The translations under genes and the position numbers were made by a program. A stretch of DNA of 64,000 nucleotides from assembly GCF_003864335.1 (NCBI RefSeq), contig NZ_BEXA01000002.1, forward strand, positions 372,001 to 436,000. The letters run 5' to 3'. Positions within the stretch are counted from its first letter, which is position 1. Each line of letters begins with the position of its first letter. This stretch comes from Lentilactobacillus kosonis. GTDB lineage: Bacteria; Bacillota; Bacilli; Lactobacillales; Lactobacillaceae. The notes under the pieces are model-generated. The model saw only the letters and a program-made list of their open reading frames with translations, made no database searches and was not told the DNA's origin. Positions 40,741 to 50,550 of the stretch are shown in pieces.

Positions 40741-41094
40741 CTATTTGGATGCGCCATTTGATACTTCTTCTTCCTCATCAAAATCATCATGCACTTTGGC
40801 ATCGTGGTTAAGTAGACGAGATTTTAAGTATTCTAATAATTCGGCTTCTGTGCGGAATACACGCGGATGCTTTTGTTTATGAAGTCGTAAATCGATTTCT
40901 TTAATCCGCTGTCTTCCAGTCCACTTGTGACTGTACCTAACTATCAGTCTATTATCAAGTTGCTTTTTTCCAAACTTAAAAATATAGATATTTTCGGGTG
41001 TCAACAAGGGGCGCATATACTCTTTTTTATAGAAAAAGCCATTTTTTCTAAGAAATTGTTTAGTGCGACTGAGAATAATGAACACCTCCTGCAT
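40741..41094 (-). CDS. Conserved-looking hypothetical protein, start uncertain
   Basis: I do not recognise this protein. It is at most 117 residues, strongly basic in the middle (RTKQFLRKNGFFYKKEYMRPLL, WTGRQRIKEIDLRLHKQKHPRVFRTEAELLEYLKSRL) with an acidic tail (DDFDEEEEVSNGASK); no membrane segment or signal peptide. The only ATG (41092-41094) lies upstream of the strong AGGAGGTG at 41083-41090, so the ribosome binding site points to a later start, perhaps the ATT at 41077-41079. It is the first gene before prmA and probably in the same transcript. Confidence 0.65.
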   Translation of the reverse strand: MQEVFIILSRTKQFLRKNGFFYKKEYMRPLLTPENIYIFKFGKKQLDNRLIVRYSHKWTGRQRIKEIDLRLHKQKHPRVFRTEAELLEYLKSRLLNHDAKVHDDFDEEEEVSNGASK

Positions 41095-41230
41095 GCTTTT
41101 TGTTGCTTGTTAAACTCTTCATAAAAAAACAATTAATATATATACTAATGTAACGCGGCTAAAAACGCAAACGATTTATTTGAATTTTTCCAATTTGTTT
41201 GTAATGATAGTTCTAAGGAGATGAACCTAC

Positions 41231-41626
41231 ATGGAAATGTTTCGCGTCCGATTTATTAACCGCATCACTGATGAAACAATTAGAATTGGTTATACATCAA
41301 TTCTAGAAAACAATTTAAGTCCCACAATTTATGAGGGACAACAAATTTTTTACCGTGATCACTTACAGCCCGATTTACTAAAAACTGGAGTCGCGGCTCT
41401 TGATGCATTGGACACTATCTTCAAAGCCATCCCTGATAAATATGTCCTTAGACAGGTAGCTTTTGAAGCTTCCCATAATCCTGGAATTCTACAAGTTCCC
41501 CCTAAAAATTTATTCAATGATTATGTCATTGAACACAACTTACTTAGCCGGGTTAAATATCACCGAGATGCCGAAAATAAAATTATTATCGACACTAATT
41601 TAATTACGGAACTACGAATTGGTTAA
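41231..41626 (+). CDS. Hypothetical protein, orphan on the plus strand
   Basis: I do not recognise this 131-residue protein. AAGGAG lies nine bases before the ATG; a second Met two codons on is also possible. It has mixed alpha/beta character (MFRVRFINRITDETIRIGYTSILENNLSPTIYEG), no transmembrane segment, and no cysteines. It is monocistronic, facing away from the prmA operon and closed by a strong bidirectional terminator, which argues that it is a real gene. Function unknown. Confidence 0.65.
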   Translation: MEMFRVRFINRITDETIRIGYTSILENNLSPTIYEGQQIFYRDHLQPDLLKTGVAALDALDTIFKAIPDKYVLRQVAFEASHNPGILQVPPKNLFNDYVIEHNLLSRVKYHRDAENKIIIDTNLITELRIG

Positions 41627-41630
41627 CACT

Positions 41631-41679
41631 AAAAAAATGGAACTAGAAGTTACTAACTTCATTATAGTTCCATTTTTTT
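41631..41679. terminator. Bidirectional terminator between orphan gene and lepA
   Basis: A7 TGGAACT stem, 21-base loop, AGTTCCA T7. The T-run overlaps the lepA stop codon from the other strand. Confidence 0.92.
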
Positions 41680-43516
41680 ATTTATCACTTTGTTCGTCTT
41701 CGCCGGTTTGTAAGACTGCCATAAATGCAGCTTGTGGAATTTCGACCTTACCAACGGACTTCATCCGTTTCTTACCTCGCTTTTGTTTATCCAACAGCTT
41801 AGCTCGTCGGTCTGGATCACCAGTATGAATTTTAGAAGTAACATCTTTTCGATATGCCTTGATGTTAGTTCTAGCAATCACCTTGGAACCGATGGCGGCT
41901 TGAATTGGAATTTCGAAGTTTTGTCGAGGGATAATACCCTTTAATTTAGTCACAATGTCCCGACTTCTACTATCAGCAAATTGTTTATGCGTAATGAAGC
42001 TCAAAGCATCGACTTTATCACTGTTCAACAAGATATCGACCTTAACTAAATCACTTGGGCGATATTCTTCGAGATCATAATCCAGGGATGCATATCCACG
42101 TGTACTTGATTTTAGCTTGTCAAAAAAATCAAAGATGATTTCAGATAATGGCATGTGATAAATCACGTTAACCCGATAATCATCTAAATAATCCATAGTC
42201 TCAAAAATTCCTCGACGTCGTTGGCAAAGTTCCATTACTGCCCCAACATATTCATTTGGAACCATAATTGTAGCCTTGACAAAGGGTTTCTAAAATCGAC
42301 TTAATTTCAGAAGCATCTGGCATTTCAGAGGGGTTTTCGACTTCAATCTCAGTACCATCAGATTTATTAACATTATACGTAACCGATGGTGCCGTCGTGA
42401 TCAAGTCCAAATTAAATTCTCGTTCTAGTCGTTCTTGGACAACATCCATATGCAGGAGTCCTAAGAACCCACAGCGGAATCCAAAGCCTAACGCCTGTGA
42501 AACTTCTGGTTCGAATTCTAAAGCCGCATCATTTAATTTTAATTTTTCTAAGGATTCTCGCAAGTCTTCAAATTTAGCATTATCAGTTGGATAAAGCCCG
42601 GCATAAACCATTGGATTCATTTCTCGATAACCAGGTAAGGCTTTATCTGCCTGATTAGTAGCATTAGTAATCGTATCACCCACTCGAGTTTGGGTAATGT
42701 CCTTGATACTAGCCGTAATATAACCAACGTCCCCAGACATCAAGTAATCACGCTTAACTGGGTGTGGTGAATTGACGCCAACCTCAGTCACTTCATACTC
42801 TGAGCCAGAGTTCATTAACTTAATTCGATCACCCGGTTTAACAGTTCCGTCTTCAAGTCTAACACTAAGGACCACCCCACGATAATCATCATAAATGGAA
42901 TCAAAAATCAAAGCTTTCAATGGTGCTGTGACATCGCCGGTTGGCGCTGGCACCTTAGCAACGATTTGTTCAAGTAGTTCTTTAATTCCAATTCCTTTTT
43001 TAGCACTAGCCATAACGGCATCGGAAGCATCAATCCCAATAACATTTTCAATTTCTTCTTTAACTTTATCAGGTTCAGCTGATGGCAAGTCAATCTTATT
43101 GATTACTGGCACAATTTCTAAATCGTCGTCTAAAGCTAAGTATACATTAGCCAAGGTTTGCGCCTCAACCCCTTGAGCAGCATCGACAACTAAAATGGCT
43201 CCTTCGCAAGCTGCCAAGCTTCTGGAAACTTCATATGAAAAATCGACGTGTCCTGGTGTATCAATTAAATGAAACTCATAGTCATTTCCATCATCAGCGT
43301 GATACTTCAGTTCCACAGCATTTAATTTAATGGTAATGCCTCGTTCACGTTCAAGATCCATATTATCTAATAGTTGATCTTTCATTTCCCGTTCAGACAC
43401 GGTGTCAGTCATTTCAAGAATTCGGTCCGCCAGTGTCGACTTCCATGATCAATATGCGCAACAATGGAAAAGTTACGGATATACTTTTGATGCTCTTTCA
43501 TTTTTTCAATATCCAT
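41678..43516 (-). CDS. lepA: Elongation factor 4 (LepA), frameshifted twice
   Basis: Ribosome-bound translational GTPase. G1 VAHIDHGKST is broken by a missing A at 43441-43442; a surplus A at 42287-42289 breaks [25 protein letters not shown]. With both corrected the protein has 612 residues, as usual. Other motifs: RERGITIK (G2), [18 protein letters not shown] (G3), NKIDLPSA (G4), [20 protein letters not shown], and the LepA-specific C-terminal domain ending near [19 protein letters not shown]. Start ATG at 43514-43516. Separate transcript between dnaJ terminator and the terminator at 41.6 kb. Confidence 0.95.
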
Positions 43517-43551
43517 GTTGATATCTCGCTTTCGTTCAAATTACTAACTAG

Positions 43552-43571
43552 TTCAATTATAAGTGATTGAA
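43552..43571 (-). promoter_or_regulatory. lepA promoter -10 inside an inverted repeat
   Basis: Minus strand TTCAAT-N8-ATTGAA encloses a perfect TATAAT (43556-43561), 40 bases before the lepA start. The -35 is weak. Confidence 0.5.
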
Positions 43572-43581
43572 CCACCAAAAG

Positions 43582-43622
43582 AAAAGAGGCTGCTAGAAAT
43601 GTTTATCACTAGCAGTCTCTTT
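43582..43622 (-). terminator. Intrinsic terminator after dnaJ
   Basis: Minus strand AAAGAGACTGCTAG, loop, CTAGCAGCCTCTTTT followed by CTTTT. It ends the hrcA-grpE-dnaK-dnaJ region about 70 bases after dnaJ. Confidence 0.88.
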
Positions 43623-43690
43623 ATTCATTCTAAAATACCAACGACGAATTAAATTAGCACAATTTTAATTGCTAATTAATTTGTAAAACT

Positions 43691-44842
43691 TTACTTCTTA
43701 CCGTCAAAAGCATCCTTTAATTTATCAAACAGGTTTCCTGACTTACCTGATCCCAAATCTCCTTCACCTGAAGCAGCAGCTAACGCTTCAAGCGCAACCT
43801 TTTGCTCCTTGCTTAGAGCTTTTGGTGTGACAACGTTAACTGTAACTCGTTGATCACCATTTCCTTTACCACGTAGGTGTGGGGCACCCTTACCACGTAA
43901 TTTAAATACTGTGCCGTTCTGGGTTCCCGCGGGAATTGTTAAGTCAACATCACCATGAACTGTTTGAACTTTAACTTTACCACCAAGTGCAGCCTTGGAA
44001 AAACTAATGTCTTGGTTCATGTAAATTGTTGCACCGTCACGTTGGTAGATCTTTGAAGGCTTAACCTTAAATACAATATACAAATCACCATAAGGTCCGC
44101 CATTTTCCCCGGCTTCGCCTTGATTTTGCAATCGCATTTGTTGACCATCGTCGACACCAGCTGGAACAGTAACTTCAATCTCATGGCTTTGATCAACGTG
44201 ACCACTACCACCACAAGTTGGACATTTTTCTTTAATTTCTTTACCAGTTCCGTTACATACTGGACATTCTTGACGAGTCTGCATTCTTCCAAGTGGTGTA
44301 TTAGTTTCAACGGTCACAAATCCTCGACCACCACAGTTATGACACGTTACCGGAGAAGTTCCAGGTTTGGCACCAGTTCCACCACAGGTGTCACATTGAG
44401 CTTCACGATTATATTTGATTCGCGTTTTCTTTCCAAAAATGGCCTCTTCAAATTCCAAAGTCATCTGGTACTGCAAATCTCGACCCTGTCGTGGTGCAGT
44501 TGGGTCAACGGTTTGTTGACCGCCACCACCGCCAAAGAATTGACTAAAGATATCATCAAATCCAAAACCGCCGCCAAAATCTGCGCCACCTTGTGAGTAG
44601 CCACCGCCACCAAATCCTTGAGGACCTTCTGCAGAACCATATTGATCATAGTTAGCTCGTTTTTGAGAATCACCTAATACTTCATAAGCTTCAGTGATAT
44701 CCTTAAATTTTTGCTCAGCATCTGGTGCTTTGTTAATATCTGGATGGTATTTTTTTGAAAGCTTTCTGTAGGCGTGCTTAATGTCGTCGTCAGAAGCATC
44801 CTTGGATACCCCAAGAATATCATAATAATCTTTGTTAGCCAT
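43691..44842 (-). CDS. dnaJ: Chaperone DnaJ (Hsp40)
   Basis: Co-chaperone that delivers substrates to DnaK and stimulates its ATPase. J domain with HPD at residues 33-35, G/F-rich linker ([33 protein letters not shown]), four CxxCxGxG zinc repeats ([32 protein letters not shown]) and C-terminal substrate domains. Intact, 383 residues. It lies about 100 bases after dnaK with a hairpin between, so it may be transcribed partly on its own. Confidence 0.96.
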   Translation of the reverse strand: MANKDYYDILGVSKDASDDDIKHAYRKLSKKYHPDINKAPDAEQKFKDITEAYEVLGDSQKRANYDQYGSAEGPQGFGGGGYSQGGADFGGGFGFDDIFSQFFGGGGGQQTVDPTAPRQGRDLQYQMTLEFEEAIFGKKTRIKYNREAQCDTCGGTGAKPGTSPVTCHNCGGRGFVTVETNTPLGRMQTRQECPVCNGTGKEIKEKCPTCGGSGHVDQSHEIEVTVPAGVDDGQQMRLQNQGEAGENGGPYGDLYIVFKVKPSKIYQRDGATIYMNQDISFSKAALGGKVKVQTVHGDVDLTIPAGTQNGTVFKLRGKGAPHLRGKGNGDQRVTVNVVTPKALSKEQKVALEALAAASGEGDLGSGKSGNLFDKLKDAFDGKK

Positions 44843-44897
44843 GCTAAACTCCCGTCTTAGTTACTTTATCATCCTTGACAGAATACCATATTTTAAC

Positions 44898-44929
44898 AAA
44901 AAGCCAAAGCTCACTAGCCTTGACTTTTT
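44898..44929 (-). terminator. Terminator-like hairpin between dnaK and dnaJ
   Basis: Minus strand AAAAAGTCAAGGCT / AGCTTTGGCTTTTT with an AGTG loop and one or two G-U pairs, followed by TTG. It could partly uncouple dnaJ from dnaK. Confidence 0.7.
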
Positions 44930-44939
44930 GGACAATTAA

Positions 44940-46789
44940 TTATTTTTTGTCATCGTCAACTTCTGAGAAGTCACCATCAACAGTACCGTCATCTTTGTTA
45001 CCATCTGCAGAACCCGCATCTGCGGACCCATCAGCGGCTTGACCATCTTGGGCTTGATCTTGATATAACTTAACTGCTAGATCTTGAGTAATCTTAGTAA
45101 GTTCATCTTTTTAGCCTTCATATCGTCAATATTATTATCTTCTCGTGCCTTCTTCAAAGCATCACGAGCATCGGTTGCCTTTTTAATCTCATCTTCAGAA
45201 ACTTTGTCCTTAACTTCTTCTAAAGTCTTGTCAGTCGAGAACAATAGTTGATCAACTTCATTATTAAGATCGGCAGCTTCCTTACGTTGCTTATCAGCTT
45301 CTTCGTTAGCTTGAGCGTCCTTCATCATCTTTTCAATTTCATCATCAGATAGACCAGATGAATCCTTAATGGTGATTTTTTGTTCCTTACCAGTTCCCTT
45401 ATCTTTAGCAGAAACATTCACAATACCGTTTTTATCGATATCAAATGTAACTTCGATTTGAGGAATTCCTCGAGGAGCAGCAGGAATGTCGGTCAATTGG
45501 AATTGGCCTAAGGTTTTGTTGTCAGCAGCCATTGGACGTTCACCTTGAAGAACATGGATATCAACAGCTGGTTGATTATCTGCTGCAGTTGAGAACACTT
45601 GTGACTTGCTAGTAGGGATAGTTGTGTTACGGTCGATTAACTTAGTGAACACGCCACCCATCGTTTCGATACCTAATGATAATGGAGTAACATCTAGCAA
45701 AACAACGTCCTTAACATCACCAGTAATAACCCCACCTTGAACAGCAGCACCTAAAGCAACCGCCTCATCAGGGTTAATTGAATGGTTAGATTCCTTACCT
45801 GTCCAGCTCTTTACTGCTTCTTGAACAGCAGGAATTCGAGTTGAACCACCGTTTAAGATTACTTGGTCAATATCATTAACAGATAAACCAGCATCTTTCA
45901 ATGCGCTATCAAATGGGACTTTTGTTTTATCAACTAAATCAGCAGTTAATTCATTGAATTTAGCCCGAGTTAATGTTGTTTGTAAATGAAGTGGTCCATT
46001 GTCACCTGCAGAAATAAATGGTAGGCTGATTTCCGATTCAGTAACTCCTGAAAGGTCTTTCTTAGCTTTTTCAGCGGCATCTTTCAAACGTTGAAGAGCC
46101 ATCTTATCATTGGCTAAGTCAACACCATTAGTAGCCTTAAAATCAGCAACGAGCCAATCAATGATTCGTTGGTCAAAGTCGTCACCACCAAGGTGAGTAT
46201 CACCATTTGTGGAGAGCACCTGGAAAACACCATCACCTAATTCAAGTACAGAAACATCAAATGTACCACCACCCAAGTCATAAACAAGAACCTTTTCATC
46301 CTTGTCTTGCTTGTCCAAACCATATGCAAGAGAAGCAGCAGTTGGTTCATTGATGATTCTTTCAACTTCAAGACCAGCAATTTTACCAGCATCTTTAGTT
46401 GCTTGGCGTTGAGCATCATTAAAGTAAGCAGGAACAGTAATAACAGCCTTTTCAACTGTATCACCAAGATAGTCTTCAGCAAAACCTTTAATATATTGTA
46501 AAATCATTGCAGAAATTTGTTGAGGAGTGTACTTCTTGCCTTCGATATCAACAGTGTAATTTTCTTCACCCATATGACTCTTAATCGAAACTACAGTGTT
46601 AGGATTAGTAATTTCTTGTCGTTTTGCAACTTCACCAACTTGTGGTTGGCCATCTTTAAATGCAACAACTGAAGGAGTTGTTCTTGCACCTTCAGGATTA
46701 GGAATAATCTTTGGTTCGCTACCTTCTAGAACAGCAACAGCTGAGTTAGTAGTTCCTAAATCAATACCAATAATTTTATTACTTGCCAT
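44940..46789 (-). CDS. dnaK: Chaperone DnaK (Hsp70), frameshifted near the C-terminus
   Basis: Hsp70 ATPase chaperone. Starts [20 protein letters not shown]; contains [56 protein letters not shown] and the beta-sandwich substrate domain. One missing A in the T-run at 45108-45112 truncates it; repaired, the frame continues [18 protein letters not shown] and ends in a Gly/Asp-rich tail closing with VDDDKK at 44940. Corrected length about 616. In the hrcA-grpE-dnaK operon under CIRCE. Confidence 0.96.
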
Positions 46790-46808
46790 ATTTTATCGTA
46801 TCCTTTTT

Positions 46809-47384
46809 TTAAATTATTTTTGCAACGACAACCATTGCGGGACGTAACACACGGTCATTTAACCGGTATCCCTCTTGGAGAACCTGAACAACTGTGTCGG
46901 CCTTATGGTCATCATTTGCATCAACCGTTTGAATCGCTTGATGATACTTAGGGTCAAAAACTGCACCCTGAGCATCAATTTTCTCAACTTTATTATCTAG
47001 CAGCGCCTTTTCAAGGTGATCAGATACCATCTGAACTCCCTGCTTTAATTGTTTCCCACTTTCATCGGTAACTTCAACACTCAAAGCCCTTTGTAAGTTA
47101 TCGACAATTGGTAAAATATCATGAGCTAATTGCTGTCCATCGTACTTAATCAAGTCAGCTTGCTCTTTTTTGGCGCGATTCTGAATATTCTTAATTTCAG
47201 CTTCAGCTCGGAGATATTTGTTTTCCATATCATCTAATTGAGCTTTCAACTGATCAACTTGATCAATTTCCGGAGAACTCTCTTGTTCAGAGGCTTGATC
47301 ATCAGTTGATTCGTGGGAATCATCATTGACAGCGTCACTATTTTCTACTGGTTCTTCAGCTGAATCATGCTTTTCTTCTGACAA
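46809..47384 (-). CDS. grpE: Nucleotide exchange factor GrpE
   Basis: Promotes ADP release from DnaK. The first 55 residues are acidic and low-complexity, followed by a long coiled coil (DQLKAQLDDMENKYLRAEAEIKNIQNRAKKEQADL) and a C-terminal beta-domain with FDPKYHQAIQTVDANDDHKADTVVQVLQEGYRLNDRVLRPAMVVVAK, the family signature. Intact, 191 residues, directly between hrcA and dnaK. Confidence 0.95.
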   Translation of the reverse strand: MSEEKHDSAEEPVENSDAVNDDSHESTDDQASEQESSPEIDQVDQLKAQLDDMENKYLRAEAEIKNIQNRAKKEQADLIKYDGQQLAHDILPIVDNLQRALSVEVTDESGKQLKQGVQMVSDHLEKALLDNKVEKIDAQGAVFDPKYHQAIQTVDANDDHKADTVVQVLQEGYRLNDRVLRPAMVVVAKII

Positions 47385-47401
47385 AAATCGCCTCCTTTAA
47401 A

Positions 47402-48439
47402 TTAATTATCATCGTTATCATAGTATCCAAGAATCTTGCGAGTCATTTCTTCCCTAAGAGCACCCACGATTCCAATTACCTTAGCATATGGCATTCTCGT
47501 TGGTCCAATTACCGCAATTACACCACGTCCATATTTCTTAAGATCATAAGTACCGGTAATTAAACTATAGTTTCTCAATAAATCATTTCGTAACTCATTA
47601 CCAATCCTAACCTCAACATCACTAGAATCAGGATTTACTAATTGGGCTACTCCATCACCAGTATCTAACAAATTATACAGCGGCTTCAAATAGTCAATAT
47701 CTTGACGATCAGCGAAACGGAGTAAATTCAATCTGCCACCAATGTGAACCCGATCTTTCCCAACTTCATTGATCATATCATCAAATATTTTCAAGAAACC
47801 TTCTGGCGTTTGGACATACTTTGCAATTAACGCTGGAATTTCAAACTGAAGCTTATTAACAACTTCATTAAGCGGCTTACCAACTAACTCTTCATTAATA
47901 ATATTAACAATTGTTTGCAACTGTTCCGGCGTGACATCATGTAACCTAACTACTTTATCAACTACATGACCATTATCAATCACGATAATTGCCATTACCT
48001 GACGTTCGTCAAGTTTGACCAACCTAAATCCTGATAACTTGATTGTTTTATCTTGTTCAGGGTTAAAGGAAACTGCCATATAACTAGTTAAATCTGATAA
48101 TACCTTAGCAGACTCTTGGATTATCTCATCAATCCTGTTGAAATCACCGTTAAATGAACTCTTGATGAAATCTTCAGAACTATCATCTAATGGATCAGGC
48201 TGAACTAAATTATCAACATAGTAACGATAACCTTCCATCGAGGGAATACGACCTGAAGAAAAATGAGTCTTAGTAATCAGGCCTTTAGCTTCTAGAGTCG
48301 CCATCTCATTTCGGATGGTCGCGGAACTAACATGTGTCGGAAATTCATCCGAGAGGACTTTAGATCCCACAGGCATTCCATTCTTCGTGTAATCACGAAT
48401 AATAATTTGCAAAATCTCGTTTTGTCTATCAGTTAACAA
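47402..48439 (-). CDS. hrcA: Heat-inducible transcription repressor HrcA
   Basis: Repressor that binds CIRCE and is kept active by GroEL. N-terminal winged helix (LTDRQNEILQIIIRDYTKNGMPVGSKVLSDEF ... SSATIRNEMATLEAKGLITKTHFSSGRIPSMEGYRYYVD) and a GAF-like dimer domain with the signature FRLVKLDERQVMAIIVIDNGHV. The start is TTG at 48437-48439 after AGAGGTG, giving MLTDRQ as in relatives; an ATG eight codons earlier lies within the CIRCE-proximal leader. 345 residues. First gene of the operon, autoregulated. Confidence 0.94.
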   Translation of the reverse strand: MLTDRQNEILQIIIRDYTKNGMPVGSKVLSDEFPTHVSSATIRNEMATLEAKGLITKTHFSSGRIPSMEGYRYYVDNLVQPDPLDDSSEDFIKSSFNGDFNRIDEIIQESAKVLSDLTSYMAVSFNPEQDKTIKLSGFRLVKLDERQVMAIIVIDNGHVVDKVVRLHDVTPEQLQTIVNIINEELVGKPLNEVVNKLQFEIPALIAKYVQTPEGFLKIFDDMINEVGKDRVHIGGRLNLLRFADRQDIDYLKPLYNLLDTGDGVAQLVNPDSSDVEVRIGNELRNDLLRNYSLITGTYDLKKYGRGVIAVIGPTRMPYAKVIGIVGALREEMTRKILGYYDNDDN

Positions 48440-48456
48440 TTTGAAATCACCTCTTT

Positions 48457-48483
48457 TTAGCACTCATAACTATCGAGTGCTAA
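48457..48483. promoter_or_regulatory. CIRCE operator (perfect) upstream of hrcA
   Basis: TTAGCACTC-N9-GAGTGCTAA, an exact match to the HrcA-binding consensus, between the promoter and the hrcA ribosome binding site. Confidence 0.97.
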
Positions 48484-48494
48484 GGCACATATAT

Positions 48495-48523
48495 AATCTA
48501 TCAAACCCATAACTATTAGTCAA
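48495..48523 (-). promoter_or_regulatory. hrcA operon promoter
   Basis: Minus strand TTGACT (48518-48523), 17 bases, TAGATT (48495-48500), with the perfect CIRCE just downstream. Confidence 0.75.
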
Positions 48524-48540
48524 GACATCAAGCAAATTTT

Positions 48541-48567
48541 TTAGCAAACAATTCTAATGAGTGCTAA
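48541..48567. promoter_or_regulatory. Second, imperfect CIRCE-like element
   Basis: TTAGCAAAC-N9-GAGTGCTAA: right arm perfect, left arm 7 of 9, spacing of 9 kept. It lies upstream of the -35 and overlaps the last codons of ribF. Confidence 0.65.
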
Positions 48568-49516
48568 TAATTTCTGGATGTAACTTTAAATAGTCACGAG
48601 TAAAGACTTCATCAGCGTATAATTGCTCAGTTAGTTGTTCAGTTGTTTCGAATTTAACCTCATCCCGGATATGAGATAACCAATCTACAATCAATGTTTC
48701 GCCATAAATATTTTGATTGAAATCTAAAATATTTATTTCTATGGTCATTGGTAAAGTATCAGAAAATGTAACGTTATGGCCAACAGACGCCATCGCAATG
48801 TGTTGTTTACCAGCTACTTCAACCCGAACGATGTAGATACCAACGTTAGGCAGCCACTGAAGCTCCGAATGCTCCACATTAGCAGTTGGATAACCCAACA
48901 GACGACCAACTTCACGGCCATGCACGACTACCCCACTAGAACGAAATGGACGGCCAAGCAATTGATCAGCTAATTCTATATTACAATTATCAAGTGCTTG
49001 ACGAATTCTACTTGAACTAACTTTTTCATCAGCTAATTCAACTGGCTTAGCCGTAATGACTTCAAATTTGCCATCACTATATTTGGGCAAATGTTTCATA
49101 TCAGCAGTGTTAGTACCGCCATAAGTGTGATCGAATCCTGCAACAACTGCTACGGCATTAAAGCGCTTGATAAAATTATCAACAAATTCTTGTTCTGTCT
49201 GATTTTGAAATGCATAAGTGTAGTTAGTATAATACACTCGGTCGACACCTAATGATTCAAAAATTCGCATTTTTTCATCATAAAGCGTTAAATACCGCTT
49301 TTCATGAGCATTTAATTGTTTGTAAACAATTGCAGGATGATGATCGTACGTTAGCACGCAAAACTTAGCTCCAAGTTCTTGAGCTTTTTGCTTAGCCTGA
49401 TGCAATACATCTTGATGTCCCAAGTGAACACCATCAAAAAATCCCATTGCTAATACAATTTTTTCTTTACTACCAACATTTTCTGCTAGTGGATAATGTA
49501 ACTTAACGATTTCCAA
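48554..49516 (-). CDS. ribF: Bifunctional riboflavin kinase/FAD synthetase
   Basis: Converts riboflavin to FMN and FAD. The N-terminal FAD synthetase nucleotidyltransferase part has AMGFFDGVHLGHQ and VSSSRIRQAL; the C-terminal riboflavin kinase part has GREVGRLLGYPTANVE and a metal-binding PTAN, then a C-terminal helix region. Intact, 320 residues. It follows truB by 16 bases (truB-ribF is the classic Firmicutes pair). Its last codons form part of the second CIRCE-like site. Confidence 0.95.
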   Translation of the reverse strand: MEIVKLHYPLAENVGSKEKIVLAMGFFDGVHLGHQDVLHQAKQKAQELGAKFCVLTYDHHPAIVYKQLNAHEKRYLTLYDEKMRIFESLGVDRVYYTNYTYAFQNQTEQEFVDNFIKRFNAVAVVAGFDHTYGGTNTADMKHLPKYSDGKFEVITAKPVELADEKVSSSRIRQALDNCNIELADQLLGRPFRSSGVVVHGREVGRLLGYPTANVEHSELQWLPNVGIYIVRVEVAGKQHIAMASVGHNVTFSDTLPMTIEINILDFNQNIYGETLIVDWLSHIRDEVKFETTEQLTEQLYADEVFTRDYLKLHPEIISTH

Positions 49517-49532
49517 TTTAATTCACCTTCAA

Positions 49533-50436
49533 TTAATTTAAGAACATTTTATAAGGTCGATACTGGTTCTTTTGCTCGTCAAACTGATAAAGAGCTTTAA
49601 CCTCACCGTCATACTTTAATTTAACCACGTTCTCAGTAGATTGTAGCTCATCAATATCTAAAAAGACTCCATTACCAACCAACTGCCAAAGTTTATCAGA
49701 TAAGTCAATACTAGGGTATTGTGCTAGTGAATCATCAAGTGATACGAAGTATTTATCAACGATTCCCGCCTCCATCGCTTCTGCAACCTCGGATAATTTC
49801 ACGCATTGATCGATTGTAAATCCAGCACTTTAATTCTGGTTAGTGAAGACATAACTGCTGGCAATCTAATTGCTTTCCTAAATCAACGGCAAGTGTCCTC
49901 ACGTAAGTTCCTTTAGAACAGCCAACCTCGAAATAAATTGTTTGTTGCTTATTATCCTGATCATAAGTCGCTGGTTCTATTTGTTTAAAATAATCAACGT
50001 GAATTATCCGGGCCTTACGCTCAATCTCAATTCCTTCACGTGCATATTCATACAGCTTTCTACCGTTAACTTTCACTGCCGAAAACATGGGTGGAATCTG
50101 TTCAATGTCGCCAACCATCCTGCTAAGAGCATCGTTGATTTGCTGATTAGTCAGCGGTTCTTCAACTGGCTTTGAATCGATAATATTGCCATCTAGGTCT
50201 TCAGTGTCATAAGCAACGCCAAATGTGATTGATCCACGATAAGCCTTTCCTGACTGCATTAATAACTCGGAAATTTTAGTGGCTGGACCAACACAAATTG
50301 GTAACACTCCATCGACGTTAGGATCTAAGGTTCCAGTATGTCCAATTTTTTTAGTATGCAAAATTCGCCTTAACTGGCTAATGCAGTCAAAGCTGGTCAT
50401 ATTCTTTTCTTTAAAAAGTGGTAATACACCGTTCAT
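49533..50436 (-). CDS. truB: tRNA pseudouridine synthase B (Psi55), frameshifted twice
   Basis: Makes pseudouridine 55 in the T-loop of tRNAs. MNGVLPLFKEKNMTSFDC is the family N-terminus; the ATG at 50434-50436 has GGGAG upstream. The catalytic Asp lies in KIGHTGTLDPNVDGVLPICVG. Two missing bases, at 49860-49861 and 49829-49831, break LGKQLDC/PAVMSSLTRIK/SAGFTIDQCVKLSE; with both repaired the protein has about 301 residues. The C-terminal PUA-like region is more divergent. Confidence 0.92.
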
Positions 50437-50468
50437 TAGTAATTCTCCCATAAGCTTTAATTCAATAA

Positions 50469-50477
50469 ATTATAGCA
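50469..50477 (-). promoter_or_regulatory. Extended -10 for truB-ribF
   Basis: Minus strand TGCTATAAT (TGnTATAAT), after the rbfA terminator and 33 bases before truB. Confidence 0.65.
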
Positions 50478-50507
50478 TAGCACCACGCTACTTTATTAAT
50501 ATGTATC

Positions 50508-50543
50508 AAAAAGAGATTTGACCAATGTATCTGCCAAATCTCT
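50508..50543 (-). terminator. Intrinsic terminator after rbfA
   Basis: Minus strand AGAGATTTG, 14-base loop, CAAATCTCT then T5. It ends the rimP-nusA-infB-rbfA transcript. Confidence 0.85.
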
Positions 50544-50550
50544 AAATTTA

